Source: Pseudomonas marincola
GTDB taxonomy: Bacteria > Pseudomonadota > Gammaproteobacteria > Pseudomonadales > Pseudomonadaceae
DNA: 64,000 bases
Direction of reading: 5' to 3'
Assembly (NCBI RefSeq): GCF_900116605.1
Contig: NZ_FPBC01000013.1
Location: forward strand, 1-64,000
Both the position numbers and the translations under genes were made by a program. Every line of letters starts with the position of its first letter. Position 1 is the first letter of the stretch. The notes under the pieces were generated by a model. The model saw only the letters and a list, made by a program, of their open reading frames with translations, was not told the DNA's origin and made no database searches. Shown here one piece after another: positions 1-9,369 of the stretch.

Positions 1-48
1 TGTGAGGCGTTGAGCTAACCCATACTAATTGCCCGTGAGGCTTGACCA
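1..48 (+). rRNA. 23S rRNA, 3' end (partial)
   Basis: The first bases match the conserved end of bacterial 23S rRNA (GAGCTAACC, then TACTAATTGCCC and a GAGGCTTGACC ending). The rest of the gene lies to the left of the window. The 3' boundary is approximate, set by analogy with the E. coli end. A complete 5S gene follows, so this is the tail of an rRNA operon transcribed rightward. Confidence 0.9.
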
Positions 49-171
49 TATAACACCCAAACAATTTGATGTTTGTGTGTCTCTGGAAGTAGGAACACCG
101 AAAGTTTGCGAAACTACAAAACATCACATACCCGATTCGAAGCAGCGTCACTGACGAGGCTTCAACCAAAT

Positions 172-289
172 TGCTTGACGACCATAGAGAATTGGAACCA
201 CCTGATCCCATCCCGAACTCAGAAGTGAAACGATTCATCGCCGATGGTAGTGTGGGGTTTCCCCATGTGAGAGTAGGTCATCGTCAAGC
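172..289 (+). rRNA. rrf: 5S rRNA
   Basis: A 118-base segment with the conserved 5S core (CCTGATCCCATCCCGAACTC, then GCCGATGGTAGTGTGGGG). Its ends pair perfectly: GCTTGACGA at 173-181 with TCGTCAAGC at 281-289, forming helix I. The length and sequence are of Pseudomonas type. Ends are placed from this terminal helix. Confidence 0.95.
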
Positions 290-298
290 GCCTATACC

Positions 299-332
299 AA
301 AACCCCAGATCGTGTAAACGGTCTGGGGTTTT
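299..332 (+). terminator. Rho-independent terminator of the rRNA operon
   Basis: A long hairpin with arms AAAACCCCAGA and TCTGGGGTTTT lies ten bases after 5S and ends in a T run. It closes the rRNA operon. From here to about 590 I see no gene; the stretch probably holds the pqi promoter. Confidence 0.85.
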
Positions 333-606
333 ACTTTGTGCGCTGAAAATGCCCGGGTGTTCGGAAGCGGCGGGCAGCAGGCAGCAAAGCGGCGCCACCA
401 CCACCGCAGGCTGTTTAGCCCCGCTGCGCGGTGCTAAACAGCGCAGTTTGCCAACGTCTGCGGTTATATATGTCGGTTGCACAGAACTGCGTTTCTGCCC
501 AACTGTCTGTCAGTAAAGACCTGACTCGCGACAAGAACTTGGTCATTTGTAGCAGGCCTTAGGTTCGGGGCGTTTACAATGCAGACTTAAACTCAGGAGT
601 GTGATC

Positions 607-1269
607 ATGCGGGAAGTTGCGGATCGAATGCCTGCGTCCGAATTGGATATCGAGAAGCTGATTGCGTGCCATGAGTGCGATCTGCTCATGCACAAGGCGC
701 CTGTTGTGGGCGATGGTGACCGCGCTCAGTGCCCGCGTTGTGGCTATGAGTTGTATAACCATCGGCACAGTATCATCGGGCGCAGCCTGGCATTGGTCGT
801 GACGGCCTTGCTGCTATATATCCCCGCGAATTTCCTGCCAATCATGCGGCTCAACCTGCTCGGGCAAAGTACCGAGGATACGGTTTGGAGTGGTGTGCTC
901 GGTTTGTACGACAGCGGCATGCAGTCTGTCGCGCTGATTGTGTTGCTGTGCAGTATGGTTGTGCCCTTGCTCAAGCTGCTCTGCCAGTTGGTTGTATTGC
1001 TCACTGTTCAATTCAATATCGGTCGCAGTTATGGCCTGGTGCTTTATCGCATTTATCATCACTTGCGCGAGTGGGGAATGCTCGAGGTTTATCTGATGGG
1101 CATTCTGGTCGCCATCGTCAAACTGGTTGATATTGCCGATCTCACAATCGGCCTCGGCTTGGGCTGCTTTATCAGCCTGCTGCTGGTTCAGGTTTGGCTC
1201 GATGTGACGATGTCTCCCCATCAAATATGGGAAGCGCTGGCAGGGGAGGAAACGCATGCGGGCGATTGA
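607..1269 (+). CDS. PqiA-family inner-membrane protein (first copy)
   Basis: A 220-residue PqiA-type protein. PqiA and LetA proteins are inner-membrane partners of MCE tunnels that move lipid between the two membranes. The N-terminal region has a zinc-ribbon-like pair, CHEC and CPRC, about 30 residues apart. Hydrophobic segments follow, with the family motif LLYIPANFLPIM. E. coli PqiA is about twice as long because it fuses two such units; here the second unit is the next gene, so the pair together equals one PqiA. ATG 607 is preferred over GTG 601 because the AGGAG at 595-599 is 7 bases from it. The 3' end overlaps the next gene by 14 bases. Confidence 0.85.
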   Translation: MREVADRMPASELDIEKLIACHECDLLMHKAPVVGDGDRAQCPRCGYELYNHRHSIIGRSLALVVTALLLYIPANFLPIMRLNLLGQSTEDTVWSGVLGLYDSGMQSVALIVLLCSMVVPLLKLLCQLVVLLTVQFNIGRSYGLVLYRIYHHLREWGMLEVYLMGILVAIVKLVDIADLTIGLGLGCFISLLLVQVWLDVTMSPHQIWEALAGEETHAGD

Positions 1270-1879
1270 TGCCGGTTTGCTGGTGTGTGATGAGTGCCAT
1301 CAACTCAATCGCCAGGATGAAGAAATAGAAATGCAGTTCTGCAGCCGTTGTGGAAGCGAGCTCTATGCACGCCGGCCCAACAGTTTGCTGCGCACCTGGG
1401 CGCTGCTAATCACGGCGACCATTTTGTATATCCCGGCCAACGTATTGCCGATCATGACTGTCAGTTCTCTGGGCAGCGGTGAGGCAGACACGATCATGTC
1501 CGGTGTACTCAAGCTCATCCAATACGACATGCTGCCTATCGCTGCTGTGGTGTTTATCGCCAGTATTCTGGTGCCCACCTTCAAGTTGGTTGGGCTGGCT
1601 ACTTTGTTGTATTCGGTGCAACGCCATCAACCGATGTCTGCAAGGCAGCGAAGCTTCATGTATCGCTTCATCGAGTGGATTGGGCGATGGTCGATGCTGG
1701 ATGTTTTTGTGATTGCGATTCTGGTTGCGCTGGTTCGCTTCGGCAAGCTGGCCTCCATTGACCCCGGCTGGGGCGCGTTGGCTTTTGCGAGTGTAGTGAT
1801 TTTGACGATGATTGCTGCGTTAACTTTTGATCCCCGTTTGATTTGGGATAACACGGATACGGATGACGACCATGAGTGA
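1256..1879 (+). CDS. PqiA-family inner-membrane protein (second copy)
   Basis: A 207-residue protein with the same architecture as its upstream neighbour: a CDEC/CSRC zinc-ribbon-like start, then hydrophobic helices with the near-identical motif ILYIPANVLPIM. It overlaps the first copy by 14 bases and is preceded by a good GGGGAGGAA ribosome site, which implies coupled translation. The two copies appear to be a split form of the double-domain E. coli PqiA. Likely role: inner-membrane half of a lipid transport machine with the PqiB protein encoded next. Confidence 0.85.
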   Translation: MRAIDAGLLVCDECHQLNRQDEEIEMQFCSRCGSELYARRPNSLLRTWALLITATILYIPANVLPIMTVSSLGSGEADTIMSGVLKLIQYDMLPIAAVVFIASILVPTFKLVGLATLLYSVQRHQPMSARQRSFMYRFIEWIGRWSMLDVFVIAILVALVRFGKLASIDPGWGALAFASVVILTMIAALTFDPRLIWDNTDTDDDHE

Positions 1880-4175
1880 TTTACCTCGGCCTAAAGTGCG
1901 CCCAGCATCGAACTGGTCGGCGATATGGATTCTGCCCATTCTGGCCCTGCTCATTGGCGGCTGGCTGGGCTGGCGCGCCTACAGCGAGGCCGGGATTGAT
2001 ATCGAAGTACATTTCGACTCCGGCGAAGGCATCGTTGCCGGTAAAACCGAGGTGATCTACAAAGGCATGCCAGTGGGCAAGGTTAAAAAGCTTGCGCTCA
2101 ACCATGACGGCGACAAGCGCGACGTCATCGCGTCGATTGAAATGGACAAAGCGGTCGAACCGTCGTTGCTCAGCGGAACACGTTTCTGGCTGGTTAAACC
2201 CAGTGTCACCCTGGCGGGTATCTCGGGTTTGGAGACGCTGCTTTCGGGTAACTACATTGCAGTAACGCCGGGCGAAGGTACGCCGCAGCGAACCTTCAAG
2301 GCGCTCGCAGAGATACCGCCATTGCCGGATGATCAGCCTGGTCTTCATTTAACCCTGAATGCTGAGCGGCTGGGCTCGCTAAACAAGGGCAGCCCGGTGT
2401 TCTACAAGCAGATCAAAGTGGGGCGGGTTAAGAGTTATCAACTGGCCAAGGACAAGCAGTCGATTGAGGTCAAAGTCTTCATCGAGCCTGCCTACAGTTC
2501 ACTGGTACGCAAACACACGCGGTTCTGGAATGCCAGCGGCATAAGTGTCGAGGCTGATCTGAGCGGCGTTAAGGTGCGCACCGAGTCACTGGCCAGCCTG
2601 GTTGCCGGTGGTATCGCCTTCGCCACGCCTGAGTCGCGCCCCGACAGCCCACCCACCGATCCGTCGATTCCTTTCCGTCTGTACGAGGACTTCGATGCGG
2701 CGCAGGCCGGAATCAAGGTGTTCCTTAAACTGACTGATTTCGAAGGTCTGCAAGCCGGTCGTACGCCCGTTATGTACAAAGGCATTCAGGTCGGTACTGT
2801 GAAGAAGCTCAATATCGATTCCGGGCTTAACAGCGCCAACGCCGAGCTGACGATTACCCCGCAAGCCGAAGACTATCTCGTGGAGGGAACGCAGTTCTGG
2901 ATGGTCAAACCGTCGATCTCGCTGGCGGGTGTAAACGGGCTCGAGGCGTTGGTCAAAGGTAACTACATTGCGATCCGTCCCGGCAAGAAGGGCGGGACGC
3001 CAACGCGCGAGTTTGAAGCACGGGCGAAAGTCCCGCCGCTGGATCTGGAAGCGCCCGGTTTGCATCTGGTCTTGAGCAGTGAAGCTTTAGGTTCACTGGA
3101 TATCGGCAGCCCGGTTCTGTATCGCCAGATCAAGGTGGGCTCTATCCAGAGCTTCCAGCTTTCACGCAAAAGCAAAACCGTATTGCTTGGCGTGCATATC
3201 CAGCCGGAATACGCGCATTTGGTAAACACCTCGACGCAGTTCTGGAATGCCAGCGGAATTACCTTGAAAGGCGGCTTGTCCGGTATTGAGGTCAAGAGCG
3301 AGTCACTGCAAACCTTGCTGGTTGGCGGGGTTGCGTTTGATACACCGGACTTCAACGCTAAGCCGATTACCCGTCGGGTGTCGCGCTTCAAACTCTACTC
3401 ATCAGAGGATCTGGCGCAGAAGAAAGGGCAACTGATTACTATCCGTCTGGACCGCGCCGATGGGCTCAATCCCGGCGCGCCGATTCGTTATAAAGGTTTG
3501 GATGTCGGTACGGTTGAGACCATCGACCTGTCTGATGATCTGCGTTCGGTGCTGGTGTCTGCGCGCATCACATCCGCAGCGTCGCGTATTGCCCGCAGTG
3601 GCACGCAGTTCTGGGTAATCAAGCCCGAGGTGGGCATCAGCAAGGTCAACAATCTCGAGACCTTACTCAAGGGCCGCTACCTTGAAGTGTCGCCGGCCAC
3701 CAAGCCAGGCGAGCCGCAGACCGTCTTCACCGCGTTGTCTGAGCCGCCGAATGCTGCCGTGACCAATGCTGGATTGCGGCTGGTATTGAGCGCCCCAAGA
3801 CGTGGTTCGCTGGACACCGGCGCACCAGTCACCTATCGCCAGGTCAAAGTGGGCGAGGTGGTCAACTACGAGTTGGGTGCAACGGCTGATCGGGTGTTGA
3901 TCCATGTATTGATCGAGCCGCGCTACGCCAAGCTCGTGCACACCGGCAGTCGCTTCTGGACGACCTCTGGGATTGGCGTCGATGCCGGGCTGTTCTCGGG
4001 AGTCCAAGTGCAAACCGAGTCACTCGAGAGCATCATCGCTGGTGGTGTTTCGTTTGCAACGCCGGATGTCAGCGAAATGGGCTCAGCCGCCAAACCCGGG
4101 CAGACCTTCGCGCTGTTCGATGCCGCCAATGAAGAATGGCTGCAGTGGGCGCCGAAGATCCGCATCGGCAAGTAG
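1863..4175 (+). CDS. pqiB: PqiB-like MCE-domain protein with six MCE repeats
   Basis: A 770-residue protein with one N-terminal membrane anchor (about residues 17-38) and a large periplasmic part. I count six MCE units, each with a recurring GxPVxYxxIxVGxV pattern, starting near residues 45, 160, 280, 395, 515 and 635. E. coli PqiB has three MCE units and LetB seven, so this is an intermediate tunnel length. MCE proteins form hexameric rings that carry lipids across the periplasm. The start overlaps the pqiA-like stop; ATG 1872, three codons in, is an equally possible start. The operon ends at the terminator at 4191. Confidence 0.88.
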   Translation: MTTMSDLPRPKVRPASNWSAIWILPILALLIGGWLGWRAYSEAGIDIEVHFDSGEGIVAGKTEVIYKGMPVGKVKKLALNHDGDKRDVIASIEMDKAVEPSLLSGTRFWLVKPSVTLAGISGLETLLSGNYIAVTPGEGTPQRTFKALAEIPPLPDDQPGLHLTLNAERLGSLNKGSPVFYKQIKVGRVKSYQLAKDKQSIEVKVFIEPAYSSLVRKHTRFWNASGISVEADLSGVKVRTESLASLVAGGIAFATPESRPDSPPTDPSIPFRLYEDFDAAQAGIKVFLKLTDFEGLQAGRTPVMYKGIQVGTVKKLNIDSGLNSANAELTITPQAEDYLVEGTQFWMVKPSISLAGVNGLEALVKGNYIAIRPGKKGGTPTREFEARAKVPPLDLEAPGLHLVLSSEALGSLDIGSPVLYRQIKVGSIQSFQLSRKSKTVLLGVHIQPEYAHLVNTSTQFWNASGITLKGGLSGIEVKSESLQTLLVGGVAFDTPDFNAKPITRRVSRFKLYSSEDLAQKKGQLITIRLDRADGLNPGAPIRYKGLDVGTVETIDLSDDLRSVLVSARITSAASRIARSGTQFWVIKPEVGISKVNNLETLLKGRYLEVSPATKPGEPQTVFTALSEPPNAAVTNAGLRLVLSAPRRGSLDTGAPVTYRQVKVGEVVNYELGATADRVLIHVLIEPRYAKLVHTGSRFWTTSGIGVDAGLFSGVQVQTESLESIIAGGVSFATPDVSEMGSAAKPGQTFALFDAANEEWLQWAPKIRIGK

Positions 4176-4190
4176 CACAACCGAAGCAAC

Positions 4191-4229
4191 AAAAAAGGGC
4201 AGGCTGATAATTCAGACCTGCCCTTTTTT
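4191..4229. terminator. Bidirectional terminator between pqiB and mksB
   Basis: An A run, then GGGCAGG pairing with CCTGCCC, then a T run. The symmetric A and T tracts suit it to end both the rightward pqi operon and the leftward mks operon, which converge here. Confidence 0.8.
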
Positions 4230-4294
4230 GTGATGGTGGCTTGCTTGAACTGCAGCGCGATCAGCCGCGACTGCCGTTCAGCTAGCCGTTGGCA

Positions 4295-7129
4295 TTAAGC
4301 CAGTTCGGTATCAGCCTGTGGCGCTGCAACGGCCTGCGCCTTGTTCTCGCGAGGCTTGATGTATTTCCAGTCGGCCTCGTCGATGTAGATACCGTTCGGG
4401 CCGCTGCCGCCTTCCAGATCGATCGCTACGTGAGCCGAAACCTGTGGTTTTACCGACGCCAGAATCGGCACAAAACCGAGCTGCAAGCTGGTTTCGATCA
4501 GTGCCTGCTGATTGCGCTCATCGATGTCGGCAGCCTCGTCCAGATAGTAAGGCAAGCGCACACGCCCGGCTTGATCGCGGTCCATCAGGTGCAGCAACAA
4601 GTACATGTTGGTCAGCGCCTTGATGGTCATCGTTGTGCCGTTCGAGGCCGCGCCATCGATGTCGGTGTGGATAACCGGCTGACCGCCCACCTTGGTGATC
4701 TCGAAGGCCAGTTCAAACAGTTCCTTCAAGCCCAACTGGTTGTGGTTGGCCGCAACCAGACGCGCCAGATACTCCTTGGCCTCTTCGTTCTTGCTGTCCT
4801 GTTCCGCCGATTGCGACAGGTCGAATACCGAAAGGGTTTCTCCTTCTTCATACTGACCGGCGCTGTGGATAATCTGGTCGATGTGCTTGAGTGCTTCCTT
4901 GTTCGGCGCCAAGACGATACGGAAGCTCTCCAGGTTAGACACCTGACGCTTGTTGATTTCGCGGTTAAACAACGCCAACTGATGTTCAAGGTTGTCGTAG
5001 TCGCTGCGGATATTGCGCAGGGTCCGCGCAATATCGGTAACGGCAGCGCGGCGCGCCTTGGCCAGTGTCAGGGCTTCGTCCTGACGGTGCGCGTAGGCGT
5101 TCACCAGCAAGTGCAGGCGGCGTTCGACATCATCTTCACTGTCGAACTTGGCAACGCCCTTGAGACGAACTTGCGCATACAACGCATCAATCTGCCCGTC
5201 GACACGTTGCAAGCCCTGCCAGGCATCCTGATAGTCATTGAGCAGCGGCAGCAGGTTATCCAGCGAGTCATCGATCGGGTCCATGAACGGTGTCCCGAAC
5301 GGCAAGTCTGCCGGCAGCAACTGACGACGACGCAAGGCGTCTTCAAGCGTACGTTCCTTGGCTTCCAGATCGGCCAATTGGCGGCCGATCAATTGCAGCT
5401 TGGCCGACAACTGTTGCACGCGCTCGGTGAACGAGTCGCTGGCGCGGGTCAGTTCATCCTTCGAGGCTTCAAGTTGCGCCAGTTGTTCGAGCTTTTGCGG
5501 CTCTTCAACCGTGAGCGTTTGCTGGCGACGGAAGTCTTCCAGGGCCTTCTGTGCATCGAGTACGCCCTGATACAACTGCTCGGCCTGCGCCTTGCTAGCG
5601 GCGCGGTCGGAGGCGACTGATTGCTGGGTTTTCAGTTGCTTGTATTCGCGGTCGAGACGGTCTTTCTGGTCACGCAAAGCGGCGCGGTCAGCCAGTGCCT
5701 GCAGGGCGGGCGGCTCGATATTGGACAAGTCGATTGAGAGGCCCGGAACCTCGAACTGGTCGCCGGTAAAGCCATCCAGAATTGCTTCAAGCGACTTCAC
5801 CCACGCATCGCTGTCGTCCAGCTGAATGCCTTTCGCGCCCAGCGGCAAACTGAACAACTGGCCGTTGAACAAGCGCATGAGGCGATCGACATCCTGCTGC
5901 GAGAACTCTTCGCGCAAGCGTGAGTAACTGTTGTTATCGGCATGTTCAAGCTGCTGCTTGACCGACTTGAGGCGTTGCTCGAGGTCGCGCAAACGTTCGC
6001 CAATATCTTCGCTGGAGAACTGACGCGATTGCGCCAACGCACCCGCCAGTTCATCGTGAGCGTCCTTGGCCGCGAGCAGTTGTTGCTCCAGCACCTTGGG
6101 ATCTTCAACCAGTGCGAAGCGGTTCTTGAGCACACTCAATTCGCCCAGCCAGCGTTGAATCTCGCTGATCTCACGCTCCATGCGCATCAGTTCCTGGGTG
6201 CCGCCGCGCTGCTCCTGTTGCAGGCCATCCTGCTCGCTGCGGTAGTGTTCGGCTTGAATCACCAGCTCTTCGCGGCGCGCATTGGCGTAATCCTGCCAAG
6301 TGCCCAGCAGGCTATCGAGCAGAGGCGAGATGCGATGCAGCTTACCGCGCAGCATCTCGCGCTGAAGAACGCCAGCAGACAAGGCTTCAATGAGTGGGCC
6401 AGCGGTGACCAGCGCCTGATAATCCTGCTCCATGCGGCGTACGTCGCGGAAGGCCTCTTCAGTGGCCGCAATGTAATCGACGCTGCCCGAACGCAGGCTG
6501 TGCTCGAAGGCATCGAGGAACAGCTGCTTGAGCTTGGCCGCGGTGATTTCGCGCATGTGCAGCAAGTTGATGAACAGGGCACGGAAGGTTTTCAGGCTCT
6601 GCTCGCTGGTCGAGCGCAGCGGAATCAGGGTCAGGTCCAGTGGGATCGACGTGTGTCCACCCACCAGCAGGCGGCGCAGTTCGTCAGGCTTGAGTTCATA
6701 GGCCTTGATGCCTTCGCGCTCAAGGTTGTTGAACAGTTCGCGCTGGCGCAAGCAGGTGCCGTTCTTCTGGTAATGGTCCAGATCAAGCTCGCCGGCATAG
6801 GCGAAGAACTGGTGACCGAAGCCGCCCCCGGGGCCGCGACCGGCCACGCCGATAACGTGCGAGCCGTGCGGCAGATTGACTTCGACCAGAATGTAACTGG
6901 TGTCGGTGGCGAAATAGAACTTGCGCGACTGCTCAAGGCTGTACTTGCCGAAGCTCATGTCCGACATGCGCGCCAGAATCGGGAATTGCAGCGCGTTAAT
7001 CGACGCACTCTTGCCGAGGTTGTTGGCACCATAAACGGACAGCGGGTTTTCCAGCGGGAATAATCCCAGGCTGTAACCGGCGGTATTCAGCAGGGCGAAG
7101 CGGCGAATTCCGTAGCGTTCCTGGCTCAT
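4295..7129 (-). CDS. mksB: MksB, SMC-like ATPase of the MksBEF condensin
   Basis: A 944-residue MukB-like SMC protein. Near the N-terminus it has a Walker A motif (GANNLGKSASIN), then long coiled-coil arms with a hinge in the middle. The C-terminal ATPase half ends with a Walker B region (LPYYLDEAADID). With MksE and MksF it forms a bacterial condensin that organises the chromosome. It is the last gene of the leftward mksF-mksE-mksB operon and overlaps mksE by 4 bases. Related operons carrying a fourth TOPRIM gene (jetD/mksG) are the Wadjet anti-plasmid system. No such gene is next to this one, so a housekeeping role is more likely. Confidence 0.92.
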   Translation of the reverse strand: MSQERYGIRRFALLNTAGYSLGLFPLENPLSVYGANNLGKSASINALQFPILARMSDMSFGKYSLEQSRKFYFATDTSYILVEVNLPHGSHVIGVAGRGPGGGFGHQFFAYAGELDLDHYQKNGTCLRQRELFNNLEREGIKAYELKPDELRRLLVGGHTSIPLDLTLIPLRSTSEQSLKTFRALFINLLHMREITAAKLKQLFLDAFEHSLRSGSVDYIAATEEAFRDVRRMEQDYQALVTAGPLIEALSAGVLQREMLRGKLHRISPLLDSLLGTWQDYANARREELVIQAEHYRSEQDGLQQEQRGGTQELMRMEREISEIQRWLGELSVLKNRFALVEDPKVLEQQLLAAKDAHDELAGALAQSRQFSSEDIGERLRDLEQRLKSVKQQLEHADNNSYSRLREEFSQQDVDRLMRLFNGQLFSLPLGAKGIQLDDSDAWVKSLEAILDGFTGDQFEVPGLSIDLSNIEPPALQALADRAALRDQKDRLDREYKQLKTQQSVASDRAASKAQAEQLYQGVLDAQKALEDFRRQQTLTVEEPQKLEQLAQLEASKDELTRASDSFTERVQQLSAKLQLIGRQLADLEAKERTLEDALRRRQLLPADLPFGTPFMDPIDDSLDNLLPLLNDYQDAWQGLQRVDGQIDALYAQVRLKGVAKFDSEDDVERRLHLLVNAYAHRQDEALTLAKARRAAVTDIARTLRNIRSDYDNLEHQLALFNREINKRQVSNLESFRIVLAPNKEALKHIDQIIHSAGQYEEGETLSVFDLSQSAEQDSKNEEAKEYLARLVAANHNQLGLKELFELAFEITKVGGQPVIHTDIDGAASNGTTMTIKALTNMYLLLHLMDRDQAGRVRLPYYLDEAADIDERNQQALIETSLQLGFVPILASVKPQVSAHVAIDLEGGSGPNGIYIDEADWKYIKPRENKAQAVAAPQADTELA

Positions 7130-7857
7130 GCATCATTCTCCTGAAGGGCGCGTTCTTCGGCCAGCGCTCGGGCCAGAGCCTGTTCTTCGGTTTCAGTTTC
7201 GGTTTCGGTTTCGGTTTCGGTTTCAGTTTCGCTCTGTGGTTCGGATTCGAGGCTGATGATGGCTTCTTCCTCGTCTTCGTCGATCAGCACCGGGCTTGGC
7301 AGTGGCAAGTTGCTGTGCAGCGCGGCCGCCAGATCGCGGTCCTGCTGGACGGAAAGGCAGACATCGAGGAAACGGTGCATCGGCGCCAGAAAGCGATAAA
7401 TGCCGTTGTCTTCGCTGGCAAAGCCCAGCTGACACAGGCGACGCATGATTTTCTCTTCAAGCTCTTCCTGCGTGGTGACTTCGGTTTGCAGGAACAGGTC
7501 ACGATACTTTTCCAGCAGCGACGGCAACTCATCGCGGCCCAGACTGCCGCCATCCAGCACAGACAGCGGGTCACGGCCCTGATCCGCCAGATGCTCAACC
7601 AGAATGAAGGTGAACAGCGCCAAACGTTGCGCCGTCTTGTTGACCTGTGGCGTAGCTTGTTCCGGAACAAAGTAATAGAAACCGCGCGGGTCGCAGCTCA
7701 GCTCGAAGCCGAGTGCCTTGAACAGGGTGCGGTATTGGTCTTGCTGATTCGAAAGCTGGGCATACAGTTCGGGGTCACGGCGGCTCAGGTGGTAACCCTT
7801 GAACAGCTCGCGAAAGATCGGCGCCAGTTGCGACAGCTCTGAGAGATCAATATTCAT
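7126..7857 (-). CDS. mksE: MksE, accessory subunit of the MksBEF condensin
   Basis: A 243-residue protein of the MukE/MksE type, identified by its place between mksF and mksB and by its winged-helix-like, mostly alpha-helical character. It links the kleisin MksF to the ATPase. It overlaps both neighbours by 4 bases (ATGA). The C-terminal tail is odd: after the folded part comes an acidic linker (DEDEEE) and an alternating Thr-Glu run encoded by a 6-bp tandem repeat. That tail is probably disordered. Confidence 0.88.
   Translation of the reverse strand: MNIDLSELSQLAPIFRELFKGYHLSRRDPELYAQLSNQQDQYRTLFKALGFELSCDPRGFYYFVPEQATPQVNKTAQRLALFTFILVEHLADQGRDPLSVLDGGSLGRDELPSLLEKYRDLFLQTEVTTQEELEEKIMRRLCQLGFASEDNGIYRFLAPMHRFLDVCLSVQQDRDLAAALHSNLPLPSPVLIDEDEEEAIISLESEPQSETETETETETETETEEQALARALAEERALQENDA
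7186..7230 (-). repeat. Hexanucleotide tandem repeat inside mksE
   Basis: About seven copies of a 6-base unit (GGTTTC on the plus strand, with two single-base variants) encode the Thr-Glu run of MksE. A perfect unit length of two codons means copy-number changes stay in frame and alter only tail length. Confidence 0.85.
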
Positions 7858-9122
7858 GCGTTGTTCTTCTCGTTGTTAGCGGATGCCGTGTGGCCTTTAA
7901 TCAGGGTGAATGAGCTCAGGTTCAGCTGATGCTCAGCGGTGAGGTAGTCGCGACGTTCCAGGCGCTCGCGCTGGAAACGGCTATCACGCGACAAACGCGA
8001 GAACCAGTAGAGCAACTCATCGGTTGCCCCCTCCGGTTCTTGCTCAAGCAACCAACTCATCAGGTCGGGTAACGGCAGTGCTTGCTCGCAGCGCTCGATC
8101 ATCTCGCGTGCTGTGCGCGGCGAACGCGGTGCGGGACCTTTGCGGCTGCCACTGGCTTTAGGGAACTGCGCCGGCTTGGGCTCAAAGCGCGCCAGTGCAT
8201 ACACGTATGCCTCAACCTGTGAAGCGCTGCCAAGGAAGGTGCTTTGCGGGCGATTGAACAACGCCAGCGAGGCTTGCGGCACGGCGTCGATCCCTTTACG
8301 GCGGATGGCCGCCAGCGCCAGCGCAGCGCCACGCGTGACAGCGTTATGCCGGCGCGCTTCTTCACGCAGCGGCAGCAGCAGCTCGCGCGCACGGCGCAAG
8401 GTCAGCTGCGCGGTGGTCTGCATTTCGAGGATGCGCGCGTGGGTGCGCAGCAGCAGGTCGTCATCCACCAGTTGGCCTAGACGTTGTTGCTCGGTCAGCA
8501 AGCGCAGCAACACATGCTCGACGCGATACACGCCCTGTTCAAAGGCTCCATCGGCGCTGACCAACTGAATCATCGGCTCGACATATTCATCCCAGGTGGC
8601 CAGGACTTCGGCGTAGCGCTGGCGCAGCGGAATCTGCCGGTCGCTGGTCTTGGCGCGCTCGGCCACCGCGACCAATGCCTGTTCATCGTTGGCGAGCTTT
8701 TTCAGTACATCGCGCACGCGCATGTCGAGCAGGCGCAACTGGCGGGCCAGGTCATGTGCGTCACGCACCTCGAAAGCATCGCGGATGTAACCGGCAAGCC
8801 GTTCCAGATGGCGCAGGTACGCTTCGATTTCCAGGCACAGGCCAAGCCGGTGTTCGCGGCGCAGGTAGGCGAGGAAGTCGTGAATTTGCGCATTGAGCTC
8901 GAAACGGTTGGGGCTCTTGGCCACAGGCACAAGAATATCCAGACGAATCCACTGGTCGAGCAGGGCGGTGGTGTCCACTGGTGTGCTATCGGGCAACTGG
9001 GCTGAAAGCTGAGCGCGTAGCTCTATCAGGCTTAGTGTGCCGGTATCGAAACGCTCGCAGAGCGGCTCGAGTAACGTCCAGTGTTCGGCAAGGGCACGCA
9101 ATACGCGCTTTGGATCGATCAT
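7854..9122 (-). CDS. mksF: MksF, kleisin subunit of the MksBEF condensin
   Basis: A 422-residue MukF/MksF-type kleisin and first gene of the leftward mks operon. It is recognised by its size, its helical N-terminal region and its position ahead of mksE and mksB, the order seen in Pseudomonas. The kleisin bridges the two MksB heads and recruits MksE. The promoter should lie in the 247-base gap 9123-9369. Confidence 0.88.
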   Translation of the reverse strand: MIDPKRVLRALAEHWTLLEPLCERFDTGTLSLIELRAQLSAQLPDSTPVDTTALLDQWIRLDILVPVAKSPNRFELNAQIHDFLAYLRREHRLGLCLEIEAYLRHLERLAGYIRDAFEVRDAHDLARQLRLLDMRVRDVLKKLANDEQALVAVAERAKTSDRQIPLRQRYAEVLATWDEYVEPMIQLVSADGAFEQGVYRVEHVLLRLLTEQQRLGQLVDDDLLLRTHARILEMQTTAQLTLRRARELLLPLREEARRHNAVTRGAALALAAIRRKGIDAVPQASLALFNRPQSTFLGSASQVEAYVYALARFEPKPAQFPKASGSRKGPAPRSPRTAREMIERCEQALPLPDLMSWLLEQEPEGATDELLYWFSRLSRDSRFQRERLERRDYLTAEHQLNLSSFTLIKGHTASANNEKNNA

Positions 9123-9369
9123 TGAAGTGCGGGTCGCTCAATCAATAAAAGCGCTGATTGTACTGCATTGAACCGAAACTTATGACGCTTCAACCGATCA
9201 GAGGCTATGTGTGATCGGTTTGGCAGTACGTTTTGATGGACCTGACGTATTTCGGCAGTTTGCGACTTTTGCCAGGGATTTACCCAGCTATACAGGCACT
9301 ATGTTGCCCATATGGCTAGCTCGGCAAGTTGGCATGTTTTGCGCAAGTGTCTGAATCGACTCGTTTGAG

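Noticed and set aside
4289-9005. Long plus-strand open frames opposite mksB, mksE and mksF (up to 443 codons)
   Set aside because: They are antisense shadows of GC-biased coding sequence; the minus-strand frames have clear SMC-complex motifs and coupled starts.
4295-9122. Wadjet (JetABCD) anti-plasmid system
   Set aside because: MksF, MksE and MksB are present, but no jetD/mksG TOPRIM gene adjoins them, and the setting is core genome.
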